This document shows positions 1-11,092 of a DNA stretch of 64,000 nt, piece by piece. A program made the position numbers and the translations under genes. This stretch comes from Amia ocellicauda (Eukaryota > Chordata > Actinopteri > Amiiformes > Amiidae). The stretch is from contig NC_089858.1 of NCBI RefSeq assembly GCF_036373705.1, positions 38,155,137 through 38,219,136 on the forward strand. The letters are read 5' to 3'. Below the pieces are notes generated by a model. The model saw nothing but the letters and a program-made list of their open reading frames with translations. It ran no database searches and was not told where the DNA came from. Positions within the stretch are counted from its first letter, which is position 1. Every line of letters starts with the position of its first letter.

Positions 1-493
1 TAGTAGACAGCCCCCCCCGCCTTTTATTAGATTGTTGAAACGAGGGCCCCGAGAGGAAGGAATACATCCAAGCCTATGACAAATTACTGTTTTAATAGGA
101 TAACTATTGATTTTGTTTGTATAAGATTTAATCTTAGGACAATGTAGTTTATTGGATGCCCCCAGGCAGGGATCTAGGATCGGGGTCAGGCTGTGCTGGG
201 AGTTACAGGCAGACTGCAGTGTATGACTGCGAGGCTGCAGCCTGACTGGTGCTCTGAGGAGTCACGTTTTTAAACAACTAGCTATATTATCAGATAACAT
301 TAGCGCTCCTCTCCAGCTCGGATGGAGCCCATCTCTTCTGTATAAGCCAGGCCTTTCCCAAAAACAATCCCAATTGTTCACAAAAAAACGAAATGATTTG
401 ATGCACACCAGCTTGTCAACCAGCTATTTAGAGAGGACAGCCTGCTGAAGGCCTCATCCCCTCTGTGTAATGTTGGTAGTGGCCCAGAGACAA
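1..493. other. Unassigned left edge
   Basis: No open reading frame, RNA gene or repeat that I recognise. It lies downstream (in minus orientation) of the LINE ORF1 fragment that follows and may be that element's untranslated or unrelated flank. Confidence 0.3.
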
Positions 494-1125
494 TTATATT
501 CTGACATCGTTTTTCGCTGTTTTGCATAGCACTGTAAAATTTCTTTTTAAAATCTCTGATTGTCTATGTCTAATATCGTTAGTGCCAGCGTGAATAACCA
601 GAGTAGAAACTTCGCCGCCTGGCAATTCGTCCAATTTAGCTTTGATGTCAGAGACTCTGGCTCCCGGGAGGCATTTTACTTCTACTGCCGGTGACACAAT
701 CTTTATATTTCTAACTATGGAGTCTCCAATAATGAGCACCTTCTCAGCAGTCGCGCCGCCGAGGGGTTCAAATCTGTTCGCGGTCCGGATGGGAGACCGG
801 TGCACCGGAGCTCTAGCTCTTGATTTCGTGCTTCTAGAGCCTCTCTTTACTGAGACCCAGCGATCCTGCTGAGACTGCGCAGCCGCTGGTGTGGCCTATC
901 GCTGACTACAGAGGACGGATCCGTGTTTCTACAGACCGAGTCAAGCCAATTCTTGGCCTCTTTTATTTAAGAGTATCTACGTGCTCCTCCAACATGCATA
1001 CTCGTTCTGCCAACTCCTTATTAACTACGCATTTTGTGCAAGTAAAATTATCATTTTGGTCGGCAGATCTAACCATGGTAAACATGCTGCACGACGAACA
1101 GTAAATGGTGTTAGAAAAAGACATA
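494..1125 (-). mobile_element. CR1-like LINE ORF1 fragment (zinc motif + SGNH esterase)
   Basis: Decayed 5' part of a CR1-like non-LTR retrotransposon read on the minus strand. Seen: a CxxC...CxxC zinc-type motif (CSSC ... CTKC) with a short coiled-coil tail at about 970-1,125, then, in a separate frame at 494-805, an SGNH-hydrolase block with the GDS motif (LIIGDSIVRNI) and the GTND motif (IHAGTNDIRHR). Known: some CR1-like LINEs carry an ORF1 with PHD-type zinc and esterase domains. The two parts are out of frame around 805-960, so the copy is dead. ORF2 is not present here; the RT scrap at 2,158-2,345 is on the same strand but on the wrong side to be a simple continuation. Confidence 0.7.
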
Positions 1126-1290
1126 TTAGCAGTACTCCTCTTTTGTGTGCCGCTGTTGTTTTTGCTTCTCTTCTCAGAGGCAGATCCGCGGTGCAGGTGC
1201 TCCTGGAGTTCCTGCAGGCAGCTCAGGGATGTGCGACTGTGTGTATCTGGGCTTTTCTCTACTTCTGCGTCGTCATCTCTCTGACAGAAT

Positions 1291-1840
1291 ATGGCCACCA
1301 GCCTGTGGACAGAGGACCAGTACAGTTGTCCGGTCTGTCTGGATATCCTGAAGAATACAGTGACTATTCCCTGTGGATACAGTTACTGTATGGTCTGTAT
1401 TTACAACTGCTGGGACCAGCAAAACAAATCTGGAATCTACAAATGCCCTCAGTGCAGACGGACCTTCACCCACAGGCCTGTTCTGCACAAAGTTAATATA
1501 CTGGCTGAAGTGGTGGAGAGACTGGAGACAGGGCTCAGTCTTCCTGGTCCTGTCAAGCCTGGAGATGTGCCATGTGATGTCTGTGATGGGAGACAGATGA
1601 GAGCTGTGAAATCCTGTCTGGTGTGTCTGTCAGACTCGCGTCAAACCTCACAACCCAGGAAACAGACACAAGCTGGTCAACACCACAGGACAACTGCGAG
1701 AGAAGATTTGTTACAATCATGACCAACTGCTGGAGGTCTATTGCCGCACTGATCAGAAGTGTATCTGTATACTGTGTACAATGAATGAACATAAAGGCCA
1801 CAATACAGTCTCAGCTGCAGCAGAAAGGGCTGAGAAACAG
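1291..1840 (+). pseudogene. TRIM/finTRIM RING + B-box exon, frameshifted
   Basis: First-exon fragment of a tripartite-motif E3 ligase, probably of the fish finTRIM type. Seen: ATG at 1,291 and a C3HC4 RING in the first ~60 residues (CPVCLDIL ... CGYSYCMVC ... CPQCRRTF), then the start of a B-box (CDVCDGRQMRAVKSC). After about 1,636 the frame is lost. A different frame continues the family pattern from about 1,640 with a second B-box (CYNHDQLLEVYC ... CILCTMNEHKGH) up to ...AEKQ at 1,840, followed by a GT that could be the old donor. Coiled-coil and B30.2 exons are not found downstream. The frame break makes this a pseudogene or orphan exon. A sequence error is the alternative. Confidence 0.75.
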
Positions 1841-2157
1841 GTGTAGCGTTATGTTGGGTGTATTTTGATAAGAGCATTTTAGCTCTGAGCTGAAGCACTG
1901 ATCTAAAGAAGACCTCTCCCCCCCAAAGTTATCAGATTTCCTTAACTCATCAGCTTGGAACTGGTTTACATCAAAGTGACAGTTTTGGGGAGGATGACAC
2001 CGAGAATAGGCCAAATAGTTTGGAATCCTGCTGTGAAATGTCTGGGGAAGGGGGCCTGTAGGTAATAAAAACTCTTTGAAATGGACGAGAGAAATCCAGA
2101 CACAGAGGTACGAACCCGGGCCAACCGGCATTTCCAAAAGATGGCATGGATTGACAT

Positions 2158-2345
2158 TTTTGTTACCTGAATGTAATACCTTGCACTTGTCCACATTGAA
2201 TTTCATCTGCCAGGTGTCGGCCCACAACTGAATATTATCTAAGTCCCTTTGAATAACTTGTGCTGCCGAGATTGTATCTGCTGAGCCACCTATTTTAGTA
2301 TCATCTGCAGATTTGACAAGTTTGCTAACTATCCCAGAAACATGC
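2158..2345 (-). mobile_element. CR1-like LINE reverse transcriptase scrap
   Basis: Minus-strand reading gives the end of a LINE reverse transcriptase: a FADDTK-type catalytic motif with damaged flanks and then WADTWQMKFNVDKCKVLHSG, nearly identical to the plus-strand LINE copy at 23,810-23,950. Both ends are cut off. Confidence 0.75.
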
Positions 2346-4320
2346 TAATATCCTACTTAAGAGGATATTCAATATTCTTACTCCAACACTAACTTCACAT
2401 TTTAGTATAGCAGAGGTAAGTTATTTATAAGTTAGTCTAATCAGTCTCAAAACGTTGGTCCGGGAGAGAAGATTGCGATACCATCCATAGGTTGTCAAAT
2501 TACAACCTTTGACTTTATGATTGGACACAACTGCGCTAAATATAATTTAGATATCCATCTACAGTGGCCCTGAAGTAAAAACACAAACAAAATGTACGGC
2601 ACAAACTAACACACATCCACAACACAAGCAAGCAAACTCAAATCAGCAGGGAAAAGTGATGCATTGCCCCAGCAGAGATTTGAAGCCTTTGACTTCTGGG
2701 ACTGGCTGTGGACTTGGTTCTGGGAGAGTGATATAGGACTGTCCAGGAAAAAGACTGATAGGTGCTGCCTGCCCTTATTCTATTTGCACTTTAACCTGTG
2801 TGTCTATGCTGGACATCCCGAGATCCAAACCAGTTGTGAGGATATGGTGGAGATGAGGTTCCCCCGCCTCTATAGTTTAAACGGGGTGGTGTAGTCACAT
2901 TGGATCTTTTGGTGACGTGGGTTTGGGTTGGGGTCTCCCTCTCTCCCCGTGGACCCCCACCCCCCTGTCATATTTGAGTTGTGGGTTTGAGTTTGCTCAT
3001 GTGCTGTGGATATGAGTTAGTTTGTGCTGTACTTTTTGTTTGTGTTTTGCACAATATTGAATATAGTCTCATATTAGCTCTTGGCAGAGTGAAGATCTCT
3101 CTACATACATCAGTGATTCCTGCACCGCTATTGTGGAGCGGCAGTACGCCACTGCTGAATCTATACTGCGACTGCAAAATTTTAATATTTTGACTGAGTA
3201 GCGAGCCTGCAGTCCAAGTGTTATCGTCGGCATTTCCTTTACAAACATGTGGGGTTGCTATGCAATCCAGGTGCGAAGTGCAGTGCTACTGGGCTGGAGC
3301 GTGAGCTGCTACTACGGACGCACAAGAGTGACTACTTTACTCTGGTATCAGTTGTTACCAGCTAGACAGCTGAGGCGAAAAGTAAAGGGACAAGGCAGCT
3401 ATTCACCTACTGTAGGATTTAGCTTGAAAACACTTTCTATACTCTATGTTGTGAAAAAGACATTGATTCATCCATATTGTTTTCCTTGTTGCAAAGTTAA
3501 GGAACAGCGCAAGTAAGCTTGACAAAATGAATTAATTGAAGCTAAAGATACCATAGGAAGGAGATCTCTCCTGTGCTTTTCTGTCTCCACTTGTTAATTA
3601 TGCTAATTTTTTTTCCACTAAGCTGATGGGTCTTTAGTACACAGTCTCTTCTCTGGACAATGAATGTTCTGCTGTTTTTTTCATGTCTAATAATGTTTTT
3701 GCTGGTTTTATCAAAGGGGTCATGTAGGAGAACGTGTCAATCACATTTAGAATAGAATATTCTTGTTGGCTCCTGATGGCACACAAGATCAAATGTTTCG
3801 TTTAAATGTTATATTATTGATTTTTATTTTGAGCACCTGGCAGATGAAAAAAGGTGTGGGGGGGAATTAGAGTGAAGGGCAAATTATGTTCCTGTCTGCC
3901 GCTATACATTGGAATGAGCCGGGAGAAGGGTCAAGAGGAAAAACAGAAAGACGTTGAGGATATTATATAGGCCCTGCATTAATTCTTCCATTTAGTACTA
4001 CATTTTTTTTCACCTGCATTCATTGCAAGGAAAGGTATATGTAGTGGTTGCTGATGTGAAAATACTGAAACCATCCTGCTTAAAGAGCTATCAGCTACAA
4101 TGACCGGCTTTGGTGCTTGTAGGTAGTTTGAAATGTCGGCGCTTCGAGTGTTAAGCTGTGTATGAAGACTGGATCTACTTTCAAAGATGGATTCAGAAGG
4201 ATGTGAGTTGAACAGGGGACAGAGCCGCTCTCTGAAGGTGAGATAAGCAATGATCGAGGAAGATCTCCGTTTAACGGTGCGTGTGAATTGTAGCTGAATA
4301 GCTGAATGCAAAATGTAATA
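2346..4320. other. Unassigned region
   Basis: About 2 kb with short random ORFs only (for example 2,664-2,894 and 3,247-3,516 plus). I see no domain, splice structure or repeat end that I can name. Confidence 0.3.
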
Positions 4321-4339
4321 AAATAAATCATATCAGGTG

Positions 4340-4430
4340 TTTGCCAGGCAAGTGTAGCTGAGAGGATAATGGCAATGTACACAGGCCCAATGTGCTGTAC
4401 ACGTGTGGGTTTGAGTCCCCCACGCGCCTT
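4340..4430 (+). tRNA. Degenerate tRNA-like sequence (Leu/Ser type)
   Basis: Contains an A-box-like stretch (TAGCTGAGAGGATAATGGC) and a B-box-like T-arm (GGGTTTGAGTCCCCCAC) about 50 bases apart, with a long variable arm between them, as in class II tRNAs. The acceptor stem pairs only partly, so this is more likely a tRNA pseudogene or a SINE head than a working tRNA. Confidence 0.35.
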
Positions 4431-5335
4431 GTGGATTGCTGTTTTTGCTTGAACATATTTTTTTGTATTGAATTTATTTTATTTAATTGATGTTTACCTA
4501 ACTTAATTTTATAGGTTACACATTCTCTCCATTCTCTGGCATCTACTCCTTACAAACCAGGCTTGTTCATCGAAAAACATGCTGTTTTTTTCCCGGCAGC
4601 CATCTTGGATCCAGTCTCTGCTATGTCCAACATCAGGTAATGAATTAAGAAAATTGAAATGTATAAATGAATGAGATCACACTATAGCAGAAAAAATACT
4701 TTGATTTGTGTTTTTTGATGCCATAACTATAATCATGCAATTATAATCAGGCTCAAAATAATACACAGAAACATGTATTGGGATGTTTCACCCAGAACCA
4801 GTTCAGCTTCAGGCAGTGGTGCTGGGGTCAGTGGGCAAGAGAGGCTGTTGCCTTTTGTTATTAGTTTGATGTATAAGTTATTAAGTTATTGTAGCCTAAT
4901 TTATGTAAAGGTTGGTGTACTTGTCCCCATGCAATTTTAAGTACAAGTACACTTGTCCCAATAACCCTCTGCACTCATTGGTTCTACCTCTCCCTACCAG
5001 CTCCACTGACTCCACTCTGCCCTGCACTTAAACCCGTTTGCCCTTCACTAACCGTTAAGTCTGGTCTTTGTCACAGTCACTTCTAAGCATTCCTTATATA
5101 GCCCCTGTCTATTAGTGTTCCTGACCTCTCACGTTCTCCTTTCATCCTTCCCTTTGGATCTCCTTGTTTTATCAGTCTGCCCAATTGATCTACCTCTTGA
5201 CTACACCTTTTGGATCTCTCCTTTGTACTTTTGCCTTTGCCCTCCTTTTGGTTGAGTTCTTACTTGAATCCGCCTCTATTAGTCTCCAGGACATTACAAA
5301 AGGGGTCTGGCTTGAATTATTTTAATATGTCTATG

Positions 5336-5762
5336 TCAGGGGTTTTCAAACCGGTTCTGGTGTACCCCTGCCCTGCTGGTTTTTGTTCCAACCTGGGTCT
5401 TAAATACTTAATTGAATGGTATATTGCTTTGTTAGGTCAACGGAGGATTCAATTAAGCAAATTAAAACCAGCAGGTTTTAGAGGTCACCCTTCTATTGCC
5501 AATTTATAAACACCTGTAAGTATTTCAGTCTGATCAGTGAAGCTTTGGTTTGGTAAATTCAGTAATTTAGAAACCAATTAAGCAATTATCAGAATACCTG
5601 CAGCTTCTCTGAGCAAGAGCTCCTTTGGTTGATTTGCTTAATTGATTAATAACTCACATGTGTTCCTAGTATTTAGAAATTGGTGATTTAGGGTGACCTA
5701 TAAAATAAACTGGATTGGGGGCCTCTAGGACCAGGGTTGGAGACCCCCCCCCCCCCCCCCCC
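5336..5762. mobile_element. MITE-like interspersed repeat ending in poly-C
   Basis: Left end reads CAGGGGTTTTCAAACCGG; the right end, inverted, reads GGGTCTCCAACCCTGGTCC, giving imperfect terminal inverted repeats of the hAT-MITE kind. Related starts occur at about 46,887 and 59,574. The right end is extended by an 18-base C run (about 5,745-5,762). No coding capacity. Confidence 0.45.
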
Positions 5763-5784
5763 GGAATTCTGTTTCAGGAGGAGC

Positions 5785-6077
5785 CAGGTGTGGCCTGTTG
5801 GGTGTGAATTGGTGGCAGGTTGACAAAAGCTACTTAAAGCAGCTGTTGAGAAAGAGAGCTGCTCTGTTTCTCTGTGACAAAAAGTTAAGCATCTGACTAG
5901 GGAACAGGAACCAAGAGCCAGAAATGCCCAACAGATTTCAACTGCTTGACACTGAGTTGAACAGTGACAGCTCAGAGGTTGATGGAAGGGTAGTTGAGCA
6001 CCAGAGCACCATGGTGCCCACTCCCCCCCCGAACAGGGAGGTGGTAATAGTAGGAGACTCAATTCTTAGAGGCGTAG
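5785..6077 (+). mobile_element. CR1-like LINE 5' end, start of esterase ORF1
   Basis: 5' UTR-like sequence followed by ATG at 5,924 and an ORF whose end carries the SGNH GDS block (VVIVGDSILRGVD). The ORF is cut at about 6,078 by an unrelated insertion and resumes at about 7,899 (SCLPGAQV ... HIGTNDIGK). Same architecture as the minus-strand copy at 494-1,125 but clearly divergent from it. Confidence 0.7.
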
Positions 6078-7898
6078 ATCAGTGTTTGTCATGGGTGGGG
6101 TGTGGCAGGCAATTAGCAGTTGATTGAGCACTTTTAATTTATTTATTATGATTTCTTTTCACTTATTTATTGGTTGTGTTCACTGATTTTTACTATTGTT
6201 TTATTTATGAAGTACGTTATTTTACTTCCTTATTGTTTTTCTGTATGGTGAATTGGTTATTCGGCTATTTATTGGTTGCTTGCCTTTATTTCACGCCACC
6301 ACATGGACTTATGAAAGACCTGAGGTCTTGTGACATTTATTGTATTTAAATTTGACATCTGCTCTGCATAAATATTCAAGTGTATATGAATGTATATAAT
6401 TTCTTTGAATGGAATATGTAAAATGATGTTGTATAGTTCTGTCTCTCTCCCCCTGCAAACCCACTTTTCTGGTTCCACGTGAAAAACACGTCGAACCACT
6501 CTCCCCCACAGTCCTTTGCGCATCCCAGAAAGCTTTGCGGAGGAAGCGGTGACGTCACACCCGGTGCTTGGTAACCCTACACTCCAAAGGAAGAAGTGAG
6601 TAAGAAGCGAGGGCTGAGCCAATCCACATCCGGGACACTGCCCTCTACTGATTGGAGATTATTCACCTTTTGTTTACTACTTTATAAAATGTAAAACCCG
6701 GAAGAGATCAGTAAGAAAGCGGTTTGAACACGAGTTCACTCTGGTTTTCTTCTGGGCCGGCCTGATTTAAAAGACTTTACCATTTGAAACGCAACTCCTG
6801 CGCTGCCATTTTCATCACTTTAAGAGGGTTTCTTCAACTTGCATGCACCTTGTCTCATTGATTGCCTTCACCTGCACCCCTACCTCTCTTGTCAGTATTT
6901 AAACACAGACATGGTCAGTCAGCAGTGCAATCTACTAGTGAGATCATGGAGCAGGAGACTTGACTGACATTTAAACCAAGGCGCAGGGCTGGAGGCAGAG
7001 GCAAAGGCAGATAGGGAGAATGGCGAAGAGCTCCCCAAAAAAGGATTATATAGGAAGCTGCATGTGTTAAAGTAGGCAGATGCTTAATTGCTGGAGATGA
7101 CCGAGAAGTCTATGGAGCATTAAGTATTCTGCCTTGTTTCTTGAGAAGGGGAACAGTTAAAAGAAAGAAGCTACACAAATTAGAGATTCGATCTACTTTA
7201 TTGAGACTCTTTGGATATTATTCCCTCTTGCCGTTTACCTCGTGGAGAAGGGTCCCTGTGCTGGGGTGTAGAGACTCTCTGCTTGGGCTCTTTACAGTCC
7301 TTGTGGTGGGGATTTGTGCCTGTGGAATAGAAGGAGAAAGATGGTGAACAATCATGCTTGGGCTTGTGCAATCTGAGACTTGATATTAATACTGGTTTCT
7401 TGCCTGCAGTCTGGTTGGCCGATGAGGTCCCTACACGGCCGAAAGAGACTTGTTTTATACCCTCTGAGGGAAAGGGGGGTTCTTCCTGTGCTATTGCACT
7501 TTCCTGTGAATGAGACTGTAAAATTACTGGTTGCTGCTATTTGTATTTTAGATGAGGAAATTGGGTTTTATTTATTCTTGGTTAGCTTTTTTTCCCTATT
7601 ATTTCTTGTTATTTTTGGGTAGGGTTTTTAGTAGTTTTAGTACCCTGTTTTATTACAAGGCAATTTTATGACTAAATATCCCAATTTCTTGTATTTGTGC
7701 TAGTACAATCTTCATGCCCTGTCCTAGCAGAGTAAAAAGAAATTGTTCATTTCTGAAAAACTTGCCTTCTGTGTGCTGGTTTTCTGGCGTCCAGTCAAGC
7801 CTGCCCAGGGAGAGAATTGATGGAGGTGAACGAGTTCCTCTCATTTAATGAAGGAGGTGGTGTGGTCATGAAGCATGTCATCCCTAACCACCCCATAG
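6078..7898. mobile_element. ~1.8-kb insertion of unknown type inside LINE ORF1
   Basis: This block separates two parts of one esterase ORF that join naturally (GDSILRGVD / TTSSDKETP). It has no transposase, protease or RT that I can see; the ORFs at 7,141-7,347 and 7,380-7,622 match nothing I know. The left edge begins near TGTTTGTCATGGGTGGGG. I could not define convincing terminal repeats or a clean target duplication, so the class is open (degraded LTR or non-autonomous DNA element). Confidence 0.5.
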
Positions 7899-9511
7899 GC
7901 GGTGACTACTTCTAGTGATAAAGAGACCCCCATGGTATCTTGCCTGCCTGGTGCTCAGGTTGCAGATCTCCCTAAACTAGTAGATGGGCTACTGGCGAAA
8001 GCCGGGAGGAATCCACTGGTCATGGTCCACATTGGAACCAATGACATAGGAAAAGGTAGGACAGAGGTTCTGCAAGACAAATTTAAAGAGTTAGGAAAGA
8101 AACTAAAGAGCAGAACCTCCACGGTAGTTTTCTCTGAAATACTTCCGGTACCACGTGCCAGGCCAGGGAGACAGGCAACGTGGTTGAAATCTTGGTATAG
8201 GGAAGAGGATTTTAGGTTAATGGAGCATTGGTCTTTCTTCTGGGATAGATGGGACCTGTACAAACTGGATGGTCTACATCTAAACAGACTGGGGCTAATG
8301 CATTGGGAGAGCGTATGTGCAGAGTAATTGAGAATCCTTTAAACTAGGGACCAGGGGGGCAGGGAGATCTGATAATGGAGATGTTCCAGGAAAGAAAACC
8401 AAAGGGAAACTGCTAGTAGGAAAGTCCTGAAATGTCTGTACCTCAGTGCCAGGAGTATAAGGAACAAGATGTTCGACCTAGAAGCCACAGTGCCGGCGTG
8501 TGACTATGATGTTGTAGGAGTGACGGAAACATGGCTTACAGAAAATGATGGGGATGAATACAAGTTGAAAGAATACACAGTTTAGGAGAGACGGGCAATA
8601 TCAAAGGTGGTGGGATAGCATTATATGTCAGAAATGGCGTTGAGGCAGAAGAACTCAAATCAGATCCTAGTAATGAAACAATCTTTGTGGGTTAAACTTT
8701 TGAACAAGAGATCCAGTGGATTAGTGGTAGGAGTGTGTTACAAACCACCCAACTCATAGTCCGAAAGATGTTGCATTGTACAATGTAATTAGAATTGCAT
8801 GTAGCAAGGATGTGGCTGTTCTAATGGGGGATTTAAATTTCTCAAACCTAGACTGGGAAAGCCCGGTTGGGACTACAGAGGCAGAAATAGAAATGGTTGA
8901 GATGGTAAATGACTGCTTTCTAACTCCGTTTTGTCAGGGAACCAACCGGAGAGAGAGTGCATGCATTGACTTGATATTTTCAAATGACCAAGAATCAATG
9001 GCAAACTGTGATCACAATATGGTTAGCTTTCCAAAAACCACGGACCAAGTCTAAAACAATGGTCTACAATTTTAGAAAAGCAAACCTTGAAGGTATGAGG
9101 CAGCACTTAGAAGAGTTAGACTGGAGCACACTAGGTACAGATTCAGTAAATGGATGGTTATATTTTAAGACTATAATACTTGAGGCTCAGGAGAAAGTTG
9201 TATCAAAACTTGAGGACCAAACAACATTGGCCAAAATGTTATACAATACAATAGAAGTATGCCAAAAAAATCTAAATATAAAAAAATGTTGTATAACACA
9301 TACAAAAATTACAGAGATGAAACAAAATACAAATAATATGTTGAATTGCAAAGTGATCTTAAAGGGATCAGGAAAGCAAAAAGGGAAATGGAAAGAAACA
9401 TAGCTCTTGGAGCTAAAACTAATGCAAAGAGCTTTTTTAAATACTGCAACAGCAAGAGGTCAATAAAGGAGGAAGTGAAACGGATAAAGGGCAAAAATTG
9501 AAGTATCTTGG
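7899..9511 (+). mobile_element. CR1-like LINE: rest of ORF1 esterase and start of ORF2 endonuclease
   Basis: 7,902-8,327 carries the second half of the SGNH esterase with VHIGTNDIGK and a late DGLHLN motif holding the expected Asp and His. From about 8,430 a degraded ORF2 follows: APE-type endonuclease pieces (VVGVTETWLTEN; VGVCYKPPN; VLMGDLNFSNLDWE at about 8,820; IDLIFSND; CDHNMVSF at about 9,010), then the linker before the RT. Many stops and frameshifts; not functional. Confidence 0.75.
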
Positions 9512-9700
9512 TGTTGTGATGTCTAATCTATCAGTGATCGATTCGGTTATGCACTGTAGCTTACGTAGCCGGAAGGGAGTGGTGGATGAGGGGAAGTGAA
9601 AGGCAGAGAGAGAGAGCTACTCTGTGGACTGACTGTTGCATCTTTTTTGTTTGACCAATAAAGTGTTTGAACCGGAGCCACTGCGTCTTGGTGTCTTACA
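9512..9700 (+). mobile_element. Possible solo LTR
   Basis: A 189-bp block that starts TGTTGTGATG and ends TGTCTTACA, with an AATAAA signal near its 3' end. It interrupts the LINE and replaces about 480 bp of RT sequence present in the copy at 22,981-23,475. An 8-bp direct repeat (CTTGGTGT) spans both edges at 9,507-9,514 and 9,687-9,694. The repeat overlaps the putative LTR ends, so the class is uncertain. Confidence 0.4.
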
Positions 9701-10006
9701 TGACACTTGTCATGTCATGTCTTACTAATTTATTAGTTTTTTGAACATGCAACTGCAGTTGTAGATCATGTGAAAGCTTATGATATGATATACTAAGATT
9801 TTCAAAAAGCTTTTGATAAGGTTCCACACCAAAGACTGATCCTCAAATTGGAAGCTGTAGGCATTCAGGGTAATGTAAGTAGATGGATTATGAACTGGTT
9901 GATGTCTAGGAAATGGAGGGTGTCGATTAGAGGAGTTGCTTCTAACTGGAGTGAGGTTGTTAGTGGAGTTACAAAGGGATCTGTATTGTTCTGCTTGGAT
10001 GTACAC
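9701..10006 (+). mobile_element. CR1-like LINE RT fragment
   Basis: Closely parallels 23,475-23,745 of the second LINE copy: FFEHA, then FQKAFDKVPHQRLILKLEAV and WIMNWLM, ending at GVTKGS, where a Tc1 remnant is inserted. The RT palm region is missing downstream. Confidence 0.75.
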
Positions 10007-10831
10007 TACAGGTGAAACGTTTTAGAACACCCCAATTTTCCCAGTTTTTATTGAAATTTAAGCACAGTTTTTAAGTAGTTTCCTACAACATCAAAAGGCA
10101 CTTAGAAACTGGATGAAACTCTGACAGGAAGGGGTCTGGCAGACCCAAAGTCACAACAGAATCAGAAGACAATTTCTGAGAGTCAACAGGCTCACAGGAC
10201 AACCGCTTCAAGCACAGCTTAACACCGGTCGAAGTAAGCAAGTCTCAGGTTCAACTGTGAAGAGAAGACTTCGAGCTGCAAGTTTGACAGATCAAGTGGC
10301 AGTAAGAAAGCCATTGCTAAGATGGCAAAATAAGACAAAGAGGCTTGCCTGGGTCATGAAGCACTGCCAGTGGACTGCTGAAGACTGGAAGAAGGTCTTA
10401 TGGACCGATTAATCACAATTTGAAATCTTCGGTTCGTCATGCAGGGTTTTTGTATGCTGTCGAAAGGATGGTTCCTCAGTGTGTGACACCAACTGTCCAG
10501 CTCTTTGCTGGATCCAGAGTCGGCTACTTGCACAGAGTGAGTGGCACCATGAACCATAACGGCTATCACAGCATTTTGCAGTGCCATGCAATACCCTCTG
10601 GTATATGCTTAGCTGGTCAGAGGTTCATCCTACAGCAAGATAATGACCCAAAACATGGGATGAACTGGACAGAAGGCAACCTACAAGCGCAACACATTTG
10701 TAAGAACTTCTGCAACAGTGTTGGGAAGAACTTGCCAAACAATATTTGATTTCCATTGTAGAAAGAATACATTGAGACATTAAACTGTGTACATTTCAAT
10801 AAAAACTGGAAAAATGTAGGTGTTCTAAAAC
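10007..10831 (+). mobile_element. Tc1-like transposon remnant
   Basis: Left terminal sequence TACAGGTGAAACGTTTTAGA and an inverted match near 10,760-10,831 (both carry TTTTAGAACACC and a CAGTTTTTATTGAAAT block). The body encodes degraded transposase: helix-turn-helix pieces (SGRPKVTT; STVKRRLRAA) and the WTDESQFEIFG block with the first catalytic Asp; QQDNDPKH is followed by a deletion that removes the Glu region. The right terminus is truncated before its final bases. Inserted into the LINE RT. Confidence 0.7.
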
Positions 10832-11092
10832 TGGGAATTGGGCACAAGATAACACCACACAAGGCAGAATGTTCATACAGACTTGAGTCTGTGTCTTTAT
10901 TGATTCAATACTCAATACAACCAAAGGGCATCTTCTGTCTCATAGTCAGTTCAGACAGGGGTTCATTCCAGGTCGGGTTCTCATGCAGAAGTGTTGTAAA
11001 TAAAGTGCTTATTTTTTTTAACCTTAATTCAGTTCCCACCTCCTGGGTGCCACTCACAACAGAAGATTAGAACCAGTTAAAGACTGAATGTT
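10832..11092 (-). promoter_or_regulatory. Probable 3' UTR and poly(A) signal of the AFF4-like gene
   Basis: On the minus strand an AATAAA hexamer (plus 10,896-10,901) lies about 190 bases after the stop codon at 11,093. Nothing else is recognised here. An old LTR is an alternative explanation. Confidence 0.4.
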
